Positions 21,767-32,944 of a DNA stretch of 64,000 nt are shown one piece after another; the stretch's first letter is position 1, and each line of letters starts with the position of its first letter. The position numbers and the translations under genes are program-made. Source of the stretch: Desmodesmus armatus (taxonomy: Eukaryota > Chlorophyta > Chlorophyceae > Sphaeropleales > Scenedesmaceae). The stretch is taken from NCBI GenBank assembly GCA_007449985.2, contig VIIQ02000005.1, forward strand, positions 62,001-126,000, read 5' to 3'. The notes below the pieces were generated by a model. It searched no databases, was not told the origin of the DNA, and saw only the letters and a program-made list of their open reading frames with translations.

Positions 21767-24700
21767 ATGGAAGCGGTAATCAGAGCCCTTGGCGAGGCCA
21801 TATTTCCAGCCTTGGATGCTGCTGACTGCGAACCACCAGTGGCCAGATACAATGCTCTGAGCGGGGCACACCAGCCACAGGTGGTAACCCACGTGAGTAG
21901 GCGCTGATGCTTTCATCCCATGTGTCACAATGCCCCACGTATCAAGTCCACAGTACTCATTGCTGGCCCGAGAAGTTCCCACCACCTGCAGATGCATGGT
22001 GACTGGTCTGCCCTGCAGTTGCTGTGCGCACCACCCATAGCCCCCATTGAAGCTGACCCCCTTCCTTATCCCCCTACTGGTGTGCACAGTGTTGCAGCTG
22101 AGAAACAATGCGAGAATGTTTGAGGAAGGGGTGGCACTGCTGGGTGGGCCTGGACATGGTGGCAAGGGGGTGCAGATCGTGCAGCATGACAGAGGAAAGA
22201 GCTTGCGCAACCATGTCCTGCGCTTGATTGTGATCCTGTGCAGGTGCTTGAAGTCATTGACAACCAGCTGTATGGACCAAGCCAGACCAAACTCAAGCTG
22301 TAAGGGCCATACTTGACATCCGTATCACATCACGGGATGTTTCAAGGGACTAGCTGCTTTGTCTCACGTCACGACAGCAGCGAACACAGTCCTGGCAGCA
22401 GACAACAGTAGCACAACCTCAACGCAGCCCAACCACCTGTCAGCATGATGCTTCCCTTCCCTCTTTCCCATGTCCCCTCTTTCCCAGAATTGGGCAGACT
22501 TGGCATCCAGCACCTGACCCATGCTGTCTCTTGTCACATTGCTGTGCAGTTTGCTGCGGGTCCTGGCATACCGCCTGCCCACACTGCTGCTGGCTGGCCG
22601 CCACTGCCTGTCCAGCAGCTGGCCCTTCGTGCTGTCGGTGCCAGAGATGGCTGTGGCTGATCGTGCTGCCATGCTGAGGGGGTGGGCTCGCAGCCCACTG
22701 CCAGACCTGAGACAGGTGAGACCACGCATGGGGCTTTTTACGCTACCCCTGCTCTCAAGCACTTGCTGCCCAGCAAGTGCAAGCAAACGGACTGCGTGTC
22801 TCCCCACGTGCATCCCCATGTTGTTGGGTTGTGCTGGAAAGCCCACACAAGCACGAGGCACGGGCCGTCAAGGAGGGTATGAGAAGCTTCAGGGTGCTTG
22901 ACTGCTCAGCCTGCTAGGCCTTGAGGTGGAGACAAGGGAGCCTTGGCGACCAGGAGGCAGCTCAGGCAGCAACCACACTATTGCCAGCATGTTGGGCACA
23001 CCATCACTGCTCAGCCAGGCAAACGTCTGGGTTGCTGCTGCTGCGCTTTCGCTCGCAGGCCTACAAGGGCATCAAGGCCATCCTTGCTGCAGTGCTGTAC
23101 AGCCACGTCGACCCCGCAACAGGCACCAACCCCTTCTTCGAGGCTATTGGCTATGCAGCCGGCAACACAGTGCAGGACACCGCGGTAGGCCCTCCCCCAC
23201 CAGGTGCTGCAGAGCAGGAGGAGCTGATCGCCTCAGCACATGTCCACTTACCCCAGGTGGTGGAGGTCCACTCACAGCCAGCTGAAGTGCAGGTGAGACA
23301 CACAGCACTGCACTGCAGTCAGTACTGATTACGGTAGCCTGGTGCCGGCACAGCCTGCAGCACTAGCAGCACCAGTAGCATCAGCTGGCTGTAGCCATGC
23401 CTGTCACCGGGGCTGTTGCATGTAATACACTCACAGCAACGCTCGTTCCCAGTGCAAGCTATGCAGAGTGGTGGGCCAGCACAGCTGCTACGACCCCAGC
23501 ACCAGCCATGACGGGTGACACAGGGTCTACAGCACTACTGCCAACAGCGCCGACAACACCTCGATCCTGGCCCAATTGGCAGTCCCGCGTAGTGATCATT
23601 AGTAGTGCGTCAACAAGTCTGAGGATGGTCATGGTAACCAAGCAACTTGTCGTCAAACGTCAACCAGGGGCGCTACCTCTGTATCTGTTTTTTCAGGCGG
23701 CAGCTTCAGCAGCTGGCTACTCCACCCCAACCCCACATCGTGCATTGCCGACTGTTGGTGATGTTGTGCTGTGCTGCCTGTCATGCCAGGCATACCTGAC
23801 CAAGCGGGGCTTCAGCACCACACCCCCTGACACAGCCGCGGAAGGCTGTGCTGCTGGAGGCAGTGCCTCTCCTGGCAGCATTCACCTGCACTACGATGCC
23901 GTCATCGTGGGGTCGGGGGCAGGCGGTGGCGTCACCGCTGCTGTCCTGGCAGCTGCTGGGCTGAGGGTGCTGGTCCTGGAAAAGTCATCTTGGAAGCGCA
24001 GCAAAGGTAGCATCGTCCTCACCTGCTTGTAGTTTGTGCTTCGAAAGGGAATGGTCTGCAGATAGTCAGGGCTTTGCCTGAGGCGTACGTGGTGCATGAA
24101 GCACATCTGCCTGCTGCAGCGCCCCACAAGGGCACCACTTGCCACAACATGCAGTGTGCGTGCTAAGTCTGGTGCAGCATCAAGCTGGTCAGGGCTTGGC
24201 AAACATCCTGGGCTACACACTCACTATCAACTGTGCAGCCCTGCATGGTGGTCACTTGCTGGGGCTGCATTGCAGCTTGCTTGGGGAGGGCGCCTGTGTC
24301 GCCGCGGTCTTGCTGTTGCTACATTTGTAGTCTGCTGCTGTTGCTGCGCCTCATAAACCTGAACTGGCTGCGCTGAAGCTTGGTCAGTAAGGCCGCCTGT
24401 GTTGCTGGTGTGTTGCTGTTTGTGTGGTGCTGTTGCAATTGCTGCTGCTGCGCCCCACAGACCTGAGCTGGCTAGAGAATGAGGCGTTCAAGGATATGTA
24501 TGAGCGCGCAGGGTTCATGACCACTGACGATGGAGCACTGGTCATGCTGGCAGGGTCAACGCTGGGGGGAGGTGAGCTGGGGATGCGCAGGGACCCTGCA
24601 GGCTGGGCATGGGCGGCTGCTGGCTGGCAGCGTATAATGCAGCCGCCGGACCGTGCCATGGGGGCACTCTCTGGATCTGTTCTGTCTGGCGGCGCCACGG

Positions 24701-27700
24701 GTGTCTGAAACCCAGAGGCCTAATGCTGCATGGTGCTTACAAGGGGCAGGACTTACTTGTGCGGTACAACCTTGTTCTGTTACTTGTCTTCGCCTTGTTC
24801 TGGCACACACTCTGTATTGCACTTAGCACCTCCCGTCAGGCACCATAGCTTCTGCCTCAAAACAAGAACTGCGCAGGCATGCCTGCAGGGATTGAACAAA
24901 CACAGACACCGCCTCCTGCTTAGCTCCTGTGTTGTGCTGTGTGCTGGTCCATCAGGCACCAAAGTCAATTGGACCGCAGCCATCAGGCCGCCACACCATG
25001 TGCGCGAGGAGTGGGCGACCACCTATGGCCTGTCTCACCTAGGGCCTGAATCAGCAGCCTTTGACAGTGCACTGGACACTGTGTGCGCAAAGCTGGGTGT
25101 GGGTGTCGGCACCACAATGAGCAAACCCAATGCCATTCTCCAGGAGGGCCTGAAGGCCCTTGGGCAGCATGTGGAGGAGTGAGTTGTGCTGGGCGTTGCA
25201 ATCCTTGGAAACCCTACTGCTTCAGCTTGCTGCTGTCGAGCTTCTTGCTGTTTTTCAAACACTAGCAGAGCGTATCAGTGAGCTCAGTTAGATGGGGTGG
25301 TGTTGGGACAGCTGTCGTGTAAGCTGCACGGGTGCCATTCATGCAATGCTGTGCATTGGCCGATGCCGTGCTTGCCCTGCTTACAGGTATCCTCGCAACT
25401 GCTTGTCCAAGACGTGCAGTGCCTACTGCAACATGGGCTGCCGCTCAGGCCACAAGCAGAGCAGCGAGGTGTGGCTGCGCGATGCGGTCAGGGCGGGTGC
25501 GCACGTGCTGACGGGTGTGCATGCCCAGGAGATCAGCACACAGCAGTGCCAGGTGAGGCCAGCAACTCCTGCAGCATGCTCACTCTGGCCTGAGTGCCCA
25601 CAAGACGGCGTATATGTTGCTGGGCGGTAGTGCCAGCTGTGCACCGCAGTGTGGCAGTCCTCATGTCAGATCAATCACGCAGCGTCCATCTACATCACTT
25701 TGGGTTGTGTTAGGCTCTGCGTGGAGACCATCATGCAGTGCTGGTGCATGCATGGGCTGCTCAAACATCCTCATGCTGCTTGCACACAGGCCAACCCTGC
25801 TACCTTGGCAACGTTTGATGAATACCCTGCAGTGCAGGTGGAGAGCTATTCAATTCGCTTGTGCTGCCCTGCATGCAGACCACCCACTGTGGCAGCGCAC
25901 ACAGCAGGAAGGTGACCGGCGTGCTAGCTGCTGTCAGCAGCAGCCCCACAGGCCAGACCACCAGCCGGGCACTGCAGCTGGTGATCCACGCACCCATTGT
26001 GGTCAGCAGCTGCGGTGCCATCCACACACCGGCACTGCTGCTGCGCAGTGGCATCACTGTGGGGGGCAATGTGGGTGCCAACCTGCGGCTGCACCCAGCC
26101 ACTGGCGTCACTGGGGTGTTCAGTCGGACCCCAGAGCAGGCTGCTGCTGGGAGAGGGGCTGTGGAGATGCACAAGGTGTGTTGTGCCGCTTTGCAGGCTG
26201 CAAGCAGCTGACGATGCATGGACAGGGCTGCATGTGTTACAGGTTTTTTGTCACAGCCACCATCAAGATTGACGAGGGGGCTGGCATGCCTTTTGTGGGT
26301 GCTGCACTAGCTACACCTTGGTTGTAACGACCATCATCCTGAGCTTGTCTGCCTGCTGTGTGCTTCACAGGGTGTGTCAATGGGTGTGTTTTCCCGTGCT
26401 GTAGCTCACTGGGAGGCTGGCGGCTACGGAGCCTTCCTGTCTGTTCCTGCCGTCCAGCCTGGCTTGCTGGCTGCCATCATCCCTGACTGGCGGTTTGGCT
26501 TCCTGAAGGAGACAATGCTGGACCTGCAGGATGCATCGCTGGTAAGAGACTGGCGTGCTGTTAATGCTCCTTGAACAATTGTTGCTTGCAAGCTGCTGCA
26601 GGTGCTGGGGTGCAGTCTCTGCAGTCATGCACACTACACAGCAATGTTTCGGAACACAGTTCGAGCAGGGTTTGGCGTTGTGCACTTGAAAACCGAGTGC
26701 AGATGGATACATCTTGCAGCATCCTGGCAGCACAGGCAAAGGTTTACCTTGAGGGCCAGGATTGTGGTATAAGGGACGCGTCATCATGCACGTGCTGCTG
26801 TTGATGCTGTCCCGTGATACAGGCTGTGCTCTTCACTCGAGACACCACTGGCGGCCGGGTGCGCATTGACAGTGAGGGGCGGCCTGTGGCGAACTACTGG
26901 CCGTGTGAGACAACACGCAAGCACCTCATGGAGGTGCGCGCAGTGTTGACACATTGATGTGTGGTGCTTCTCCTTCCAACTCTTATACTACAACCTCTGT
27001 ATTGCAGTGCAGCAGGCTTTTGGCAGCAGGCTGGCTTCCAAACAGTGCATGGTTTCAAACATTATGGTGCCTGGTGGCCTGTAGAATGACTGCAAGCCTG
27101 ACAAGGCTGCGCACCTGCGCTTGCATGTTACTGCGGATCAGGCCACTGGCAACTATGGGGCTAGTTGTGTGTGGTTCTCATGCGCAGGGCATTATCTTGG
27201 CTGCCAAGGCCTTCCATGCAGCTGGCGCAGTGCGCGTGACTGTGCCCCATGCGGTGGAGCCTTGGGACATCAGGTTCAACCCTCACGACCCGCAGGAGGT
27301 GCAGCAGCGGCAGCTGGAGGCCCTTGTTACGCGCATGAGGGAGGTGGGCGTGCAGAAGTATGACATCCCGCTCTTCAGCGCACACCAGACCGGCAGCTGC
27401 AGGATGGGGGTGTCTGAAAGGTGAGCAGACCCTTGCTGGGTGGTGATGATCATCATTGAGAGCGCTGAGTCAACGGACGGTGCTTCAAGAATGGCTGCCG
27501 CAACATGCATGGAGTGCAGTGGAGGCTCAATGGGGTTGGCTAATCTGGTGCAGCAGCTTTCACAGCTGTCATGACCGGCTGGCAAACTGCGCAGTGCTGT
27601 GTGCATGCATGCCGTGCTGCTGTTTGCGTGTATGTAATGAGCAGCACTGGATGCAGAGGTTGCGGAAGCTGTACTGACCACATCCTGTCATCCTGCTGTT

Positions 27701-27892
27701 GCAATGCGCAGGACGTCTGCATGCGACCCACATGGAGAGGTTTGGGGTGTGTCTGGGCTGTATATTGCAGACGGCAGTGCCTTCCCAACCCCATCTGGAG
27801 TGAACCCCATGATCACCATATACGGTCTCTCCTACCTGACAGCCCAGAGCATTGCTGCTCGTTGGAAGAAGCAGCAGTTGAATGGCCACTGA
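21767..27892 (+). CDS. FAO: Long-chain fatty alcohol oxidase, intact copy (GMC oxidoreductase)
   Basis: FAD enzyme of the plant/yeast long-chain alcohol oxidase group: fatty alcohol plus O2 gives fatty aldehyde plus H2O2, usually on ER or peroxisomal membranes in omega-oxidation. Thirteen exons join in phase: 21767-21892, 22244-22299, 22550-22715, 23059-23292, 23790-24006, 24461-24571, 24956-25178, 25387-25552, 25879-26175, 26371-26541, 26823-26933, 27188-27420 and 27712-27892, giving 763 aa, the usual length. The dinucleotide-binding motif DAVIVGSGAGGGV is at residues 230-242. Other signatures are AGSTLGGGTKVNW, TCSAYCNMGCRSGHKQ, SCGAIHTPALLLRSG, the catalytic-region SAHQTGSCRMG and the C-terminal ADGSAFPTPSGVNPMIT. 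An upstream in-frame ATG at 21563 is rejected because the paralogue starts at the equivalent of 21767. Confidence 0.95.
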
Positions 27893-29587
27893 GCGGGCGA
27901 TTTACCCCCAAGCCTCAAGCCGCAGCAACCGTAGGGATAGCAAGTGGTTGGCCACACACATCAACCGCCAGGCAACGCAGGTGGCCTGGCTAGCCAGCGA
28001 GACCGTCAGCATGTTGAGCTGACCAGCTGTCATGACAGCATGCGCTGCATTGGGCCTGCGCCCAGATATCACCCAGTAGGTCGGCGGGCGGGCGGCCACC
28101 TCTCCTGCAGTAGACCTCTTCCTGCTGCAATGCGTTAACAGCAACTGCTGTCACCAGCAACAGGGCTGACGGTGACGGTGGCTGCTGCAACTGCCAGTCT
28201 TGTACAGTATAGTGGTGTGGTTGTTGTGTTACAAAGTGGCCACAGTGTACACTTTGATCATACAGACTGTGGTTGTTGTGCAGGCCAACTTGAGCTATAC
28301 AAGGGTCCACTCTCAGCAACGCAGGAGTTCTCGCAAGTGACCCCTTTTTGCCCGGGGTCTGTTGTTGTGGCAGCTTTGTGGGGTATTGCAAGGAGAGCTC
28401 CGAAATGCGCCCTTGCAACAGGCTTCAGTGAGCATGTTGCTGGCTGCTGCAATGCAGTTGCGCGTCTGCTTTGGTGTGAGTTATGCAGTCAATGGTGCTC
28501 AAACTACATCCGCCTTGGAGACAACTTGTTCAGGGACTTTACATCATGGGGCTGTGAACGCTCCCCGGGAGAAGGTTGTTGACGCGCATGGCTGCTGATT
28601 ACACATGCAAGCAGGATGTCAAAATGATTCTCCCATATTTCCTCTCCCATCTCATTCAAGCGCGGACGACAGCGTAATTGACTGCTGCCAACCCTGACTG
28701 TCTTGCTGAATACCTCGCTGACAGCAGCAGCAGGAGCCGCCGCAGTAATAGAAGCGCTGCTTGTGGAAGAGGCACCAGCCAGAAGCAGCAGCAGTGACAG
28801 ATAATAGCACAGGTGTGTGGCAGGAGTACTGCAGCGCAGGGAGTGCAGGGAGTAGTTTGCAACAGCTGCTGCTGACACTGCCGGTGGCCTAGCAAGTAGC
28901 AAATCAGCAACCCTCGCTCGCGGAGGGTAGGGCATACCACAGGGCAACAGCTATTGCTGGTGCTGCTGTGGGAGCTTCTGCCCCTGCCCCTGATGCTGCC
29001 CAGTCGTGGATCCACTCTCAGATGCTGGATGAGTGGAGGCAATAGGAGGGCGCAGCAGACACAATGGGGCAGTGTGCTGCTTACACAACCCCACCCTTGT
29101 CCACCCTGTAACATGTTTACCCCTTCATAGAGGGCTCTGCTGCCTGTAGAAAAGTGACGACCGGTGCAATGCTGCTGCTGTGCTGCTGTGCAGGTGCTGT
29201 TATGCTTTTTTGAGGCCCCCCGCCCCCCTTCAGCCCCCACCAGCGCTGTCAAGGTTCTCATACAAGCTGACAACATCACTGCTGCGGCCGGCAGAGCGGC
29301 CCTCGTACTGTCATCGAGTGGAGGGATCTGTGCTGTGGAGTTGCGGTGTTGCGAGCAGAGGCGGCCATGCGGGGCCCAAAGCGGCTGAGATGTATGAATC
29401 TCAGCACTACTGTGACTGATACACGCAGTTTGGGGCCCTGTCGGACTGCCACGTGTCCAGCTCCTAACACGTACTCGGGCACAGCCTGGACACACCAATA
29501 CAAATGCCCTTGCCGACTCCTTCCACCAACAGTTCACACCCAACGAACACTTACCTACAGCAACCCACAAAGCAATATACTACAGCC
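27893..29587. other. Spacer after the intact FAO copy
   Basis: Contains the FAO 3' UTR and repeated sequence. A TGTAA occurs at about 29107. A minus-strand open frame at 28504-28947 is Ala/Ser/Leu-rich and has no family signature. A minus-strand peptide KQTRNCIAAAS near 28450-28480 matches a dispersed repeat described separately. I do not recognise any functional gene. Confidence 0.4.
28446..28480 (-). repeat. Dispersed repeat, fragment A
   Basis: The plus strand contains CAATGCAGTTGCGCGTCTGC, nearly the same as in copies at 43399 and 51421. On the minus strand it reads KQTRNCIAA, comparable to KQMRNCIAA and NQLRNCITE in the other copies. Only the end of the repeat is conserved here. Confidence 0.45.
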
Positions 29588-30036
29588 ATGGCTCACCCAG
29601 GAGACCTCCTGAGGAATCCCGCTGTGGCCGCGCTCAAGAAGAAGGTCTATGACACACTGGACCAGCGGCCGCTTGCCGTTCAGCAGCTCGTTGCTCACAA
29701 CAAGGAGATGCTCCAGCACGTGAACAGGCCAAGAAGAAAGGCAGGCCACTCCGGTCTCGTTACATTGCGCAGTTTGAGGCCAACCTGCGGGGCCTGCAGC
29801 CCCACTGGGAGCAGCAGGAGGAGTACACCATCTGGCTGCAGCAGCAGAAGCACCGGGTGCAGCAAATGCGGCAGGCCCGGGATGCTGAGGCTGCACTGTC
29901 CACCCCTCCCAAGCAGCAGCAACAGGACACCGTTTTCCTGGTTGCAGCTGCTGAGGCCATCAGCAAGGGCAGCAGCTCCGTTTTAGCTGCTGCGACCCAG
30001 CTGGTGGAGGACTGGGCACCCTGGTGGTGCTTCTAA
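29588..30036 (+). pseudogene. Intronless ORF of unknown function with an apparent frameshift
   Basis: Reading from ATG 29588 gives MAHPGDLLRNPAVAALKKK and continues for about 47 residues to near 29728. There the plausible coding frame shifts: the next frame reads AKKKGRPLRSRYIAQFE, then a Gln-rich helical stretch (HWEQQEEYTIWLQQQ), and ends VEDWAPWWCF with a stop near 30035. Both halves look like protein: charged, amphipathic and free of stops. No splice signals lie between them. It may be a retrocopy, part of a mobile element, or a real gene with a sequencing indel. I recognise no domain. Confidence 0.4.
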
Positions 30037-30238
30037 GGCACCAAACAACAGCTCCCCAGCGCAATTGCGCAGGGTAGGGGGGAAGGTGATTGAGGGAGGT
30101 TGCACACACGTGCGGCCTCCGCGTGCGTTCTGAAGCCTCACGGCTGATAGCGCAGTGGCTGCTTGCAGCTGCATCACCTTGTCCGTGGTTCTTCGGCACC
30201 TGAAAGGGGTTCGTCAGTCTCCGGGCTGGCGGCCCCGC

Positions 30239-30307
30239 GGGCCTGTAGCTCAATGGCAGAGCCGCAAGTTCTCTTGCGAGATCTGGGTTCGAAACCCAGC
30301 AGGCCCA
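30239..30307 (+). ncRNA. tRNA-like pol III unit (possible tRNA pseudogene or SINE head)
   Basis: A 69-base cloverleaf-like sequence. The 7-bp acceptor stem is perfect (GGGCCTG with CAGGCCC), followed by a 4-bp D stem (GCTC/GAGC) and a 5-bp T stem with loop TTCGAAA. The A box (TAGCTCAATGG) and B box (GGTTCGAAACC) are excellent matches to pol III promoters. The anticodon arm is only 16 bases: CGCAAG and CTTGCG pair and leave a loop of 4 (or 6 if the inner pair opens), so a normal 7-base loop cannot form. No T-run terminator follows closely. It is therefore either a decayed tRNA or the head of a tRNA-derived SINE. Confidence 0.55.
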
Positions 30308-32944
30308 TGTCCTTGCTTCTGACATCACATGTCGAAATTAACAGGCTCCACCTCCCCATACCCATCTCGTCCAGCACTACAGCCTTCAACAGCATGTTTG
30401 CCCGCATGCATGCTTACACAGTTGCACTTTTGTGCCAGCAACAGTACTAATAGAACGGCTAACGCCCAGGTGGCGTCAGTGCTGGATCGAACCCTGCCCA
30501 ACTTTGTTTGGGGGATCAGGGGAGGCGTTACTGCATTTCTGCTGCTGTCAAGCTGCTGCACACTTGCTGCTGCTGGGGTACTGCGGCTGGGGTGCCCAGC
30601 AGTGCTGCCGCTGCAAGCGGTACCAGCTGCTCCCATGTGTCAGGCTGGAATGAACATAGCAGATTGATTTGAGCTCTACAAGTCGGAGGAGGCGTAGTGC
30701 AGTTGTTTTGCTCATGTACAGCTGCGGCACAGTTTCTGCTGTTGCAGGCGTGCTGCTGCTGGGGTGCTGCTGCTGGGGTGCTGCTGCGCCTGCAGCTTCA
30801 GCTGCTGCCCCTTGACAGGCTAAAATGAACAAAGCGGGGCTTTTTATACACTCTCGATGACACAGCAGCACCGCAAATTGTTGTTTGCGTAGTTGTTCGC
30901 AAACGTCAGTCATGCGCGGTCCAACGTTGGATGACAGTTGTCTGCGCATCTCGTAACCGATCGCCTGTCCTCACAATTTCGAAGCTACAGGGCACGTTCA
31001 TGCCTTACCAAAAGGGAATACGATGCAATTAATGCAATGTACATGCTTCTCCAAGGCTCGGCTCACGTTCGTTGCCATGCAAGGATACTGTTCATGTATA
31101 TAAGTTCGTTTACTTTGCAACCACGCAGTTTCGCTGAGCACACGTGGGCCAGATGTTGTTAACAAATACACATGAATATCGTGTGGGGTGTCCAGTTAGC
31201 GATGGTTCTGGGATGGGCTGATGGCAGTTGCGATATCCCAGCACCAGCGTAGACCACGTTTCTCACTATTCTCAATATGATCTTTATCCTATGTTTATTC
31301 AGAATCACCCCGCTAGGGCTGCGTGCGGCACTTTTGGGAACGGAATGTAGACAACTTTTTGACTGTCATGTGTGGGGGTGTGACCTTAGCAACGTATAAG
31401 GCTCTCAACCTATAGGTTTCGATCCAATAGCTAGTGTGCAGCAGCCTGGACTTATAGCTCTCTGATATGGTTGGGTACTGGTGCTGGGGTGACAGTGCAT
31501 CTGAGTTGGACATGCTCTAATTTGCTCATGACATTGCAAGTTCAGATCAGTTCAGGCGCGCTCCAATTGAAGTCCAAACAGGGTTCATAATTGCGCAATG
31601 CATGCATGCTGATCTGCGATCTGATCGGATGCTGTCGTGCGCAATTAGCTGGCATTGCCGAGAACATGCAAGGCAGCGTGAGAGAGCAGGGCTGGCCCCC
31701 TCCCGTCAGCTGAGATTGCCGAATTGCGGGCAACCCTGTGGTTCTGAGCCTATGTGGGTAAATCAGCAAGCTCAGCCAAGCCATCTACGTTGCGCCTGCC
31801 ACCCTAATCACAAGCCCTATACATGTCCCTGATATCCCAGCTCACATATCTTGTCAATAGGGCTGGCGTGGACGGCTGTGGGGTAATAATTGCCAGCGGT
31901 TCACAGACTCTGTGATGATCACACGCCAGCCCCGTCAAAGGATGCAGGGCTGTATCAGGGGTTCGGTTGGGTATTAGGGTTTGGTGTTGGGAGCAGGGTT
32001 CCTGGATCGGCGGAGCCCCTATGGACAGTTCAGGCCTTCTTGGGGGATGGACAGGGGGCAGGTGCTAGGGTTTGGCTTCTACTGCAACCAGGACATGCTG
32101 TCTGTCTCTTGGCTGGAGCGGCGTCCTTGCAGATCCTTCCCGTGGGCACTGACTGAAAGTTTAGTCAACACGCTCCCACCAATGCTTTCAACACCCATCC
32201 TCCTTTGGGCAGACGTGGAGGTCCGTTGCAGCAACCTTGATGGGCATGTCAAGCTGTTCAACTACGCCCAACAGTATTGCCACCACATTGTTGTCCTCCT
32301 GGGTGCCATGTGTTTAGCCGCAAGCCTACTATGACTTGCCACACTCGGCCATGCAGTTTTGTGGTAGTGCGGAAGTAGGGTGTGAGCCAACCTCACAACT
32401 GACATCAGTCAGTACAACTGGCATAAAAAATAGCGTTTTTGACTGATCAACATTCAGACACATCAACACGAAGAAACCAACAAGGCTGTGAGCGTGGATA
32501 TATCTGTGTGGCTAGATGCTGCGCCTGACGCTGGTGCCCAGGGGTAGTAGCTATAGTAACCTTACTACCCCTGCTGTTGCCCCCCTCCCAAGCCTCAACC
32601 GCCCTCACTGAGCTGCTTAATGAACGGAATTGTCTGAAATGAAGCACACGACGGTTGAAAACTTACGATGGTTTGGCCCAGCGCGGCGTGTAGTTTGTGC
32701 TCGCGATTTCGCGCCGCGTCGGGGCCCGTCGAACTCAAGTAGGTTGGTCGAATCTCAAAGAAGGTTGAACCGCCGTCGCAGGCCCTTATCAATGTCTACC
32801 CTGCCCATAAATTCAGCTGCAGTCAGATCACCGATTGTAACTTCACCATGCTTATCGAGAACCGACTGGAGCTACACAAGGCCTCCTCAGCGTGGAAGCA
32901 GCTAGTCTTGGCCACCTTCTAGGAGGTACCAACCATCCTCGGGA
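30308..32944. other. Gene-poor spacer upstream of the second FAO copy
   Basis: Base composition here is closer to neutral than elsewhere. A 118-codon frame at 31981-32334 has a hydrophobic end but no homology that I recognise. The last few hundred bases (about 32600-32944) should contain the promoter of the second FAO copy. They show no similarity to the region upstream of the first copy, so the duplication breakpoint lies close to the start codon. Confidence 0.4.
31860..31932. repeat. Inverted repeat with 11-bp arms
   Basis: GGGCTGGCGTG on the left and CACGCCAGCCC on the right are perfect inverted arms about 50 bases apart. A smaller hairpin, CACAG-ACT-CTGTG, lies between them. It could be a tiny MITE-like relic or a chance hairpin. 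No target duplication was identified. Confidence 0.4.

Noticed and set aside
25796..25850. Possible small exon ANPATLATFDEYPAVQ in FAO1
   Set aside because: The FAO2 copy has no counterpart, and exons 8 and 9 join in phase without it.
28504..28947. Minus-strand 147-codon open frame
   Set aside because: Ala/Ser/Leu-rich, no domain and no intron support; typical of CAG-rich shadow frames.
30239..30307. Calling a functional tRNA with a specific anticodon
   Set aside because: The anticodon arm cannot form a 7-base loop, so no anticodon can be assigned with confidence.
31981..32334. 118-codon open frame in the spacer before FAO2
   Set aside because: No splice structure, no family signature and unremarkable composition; likely chance.
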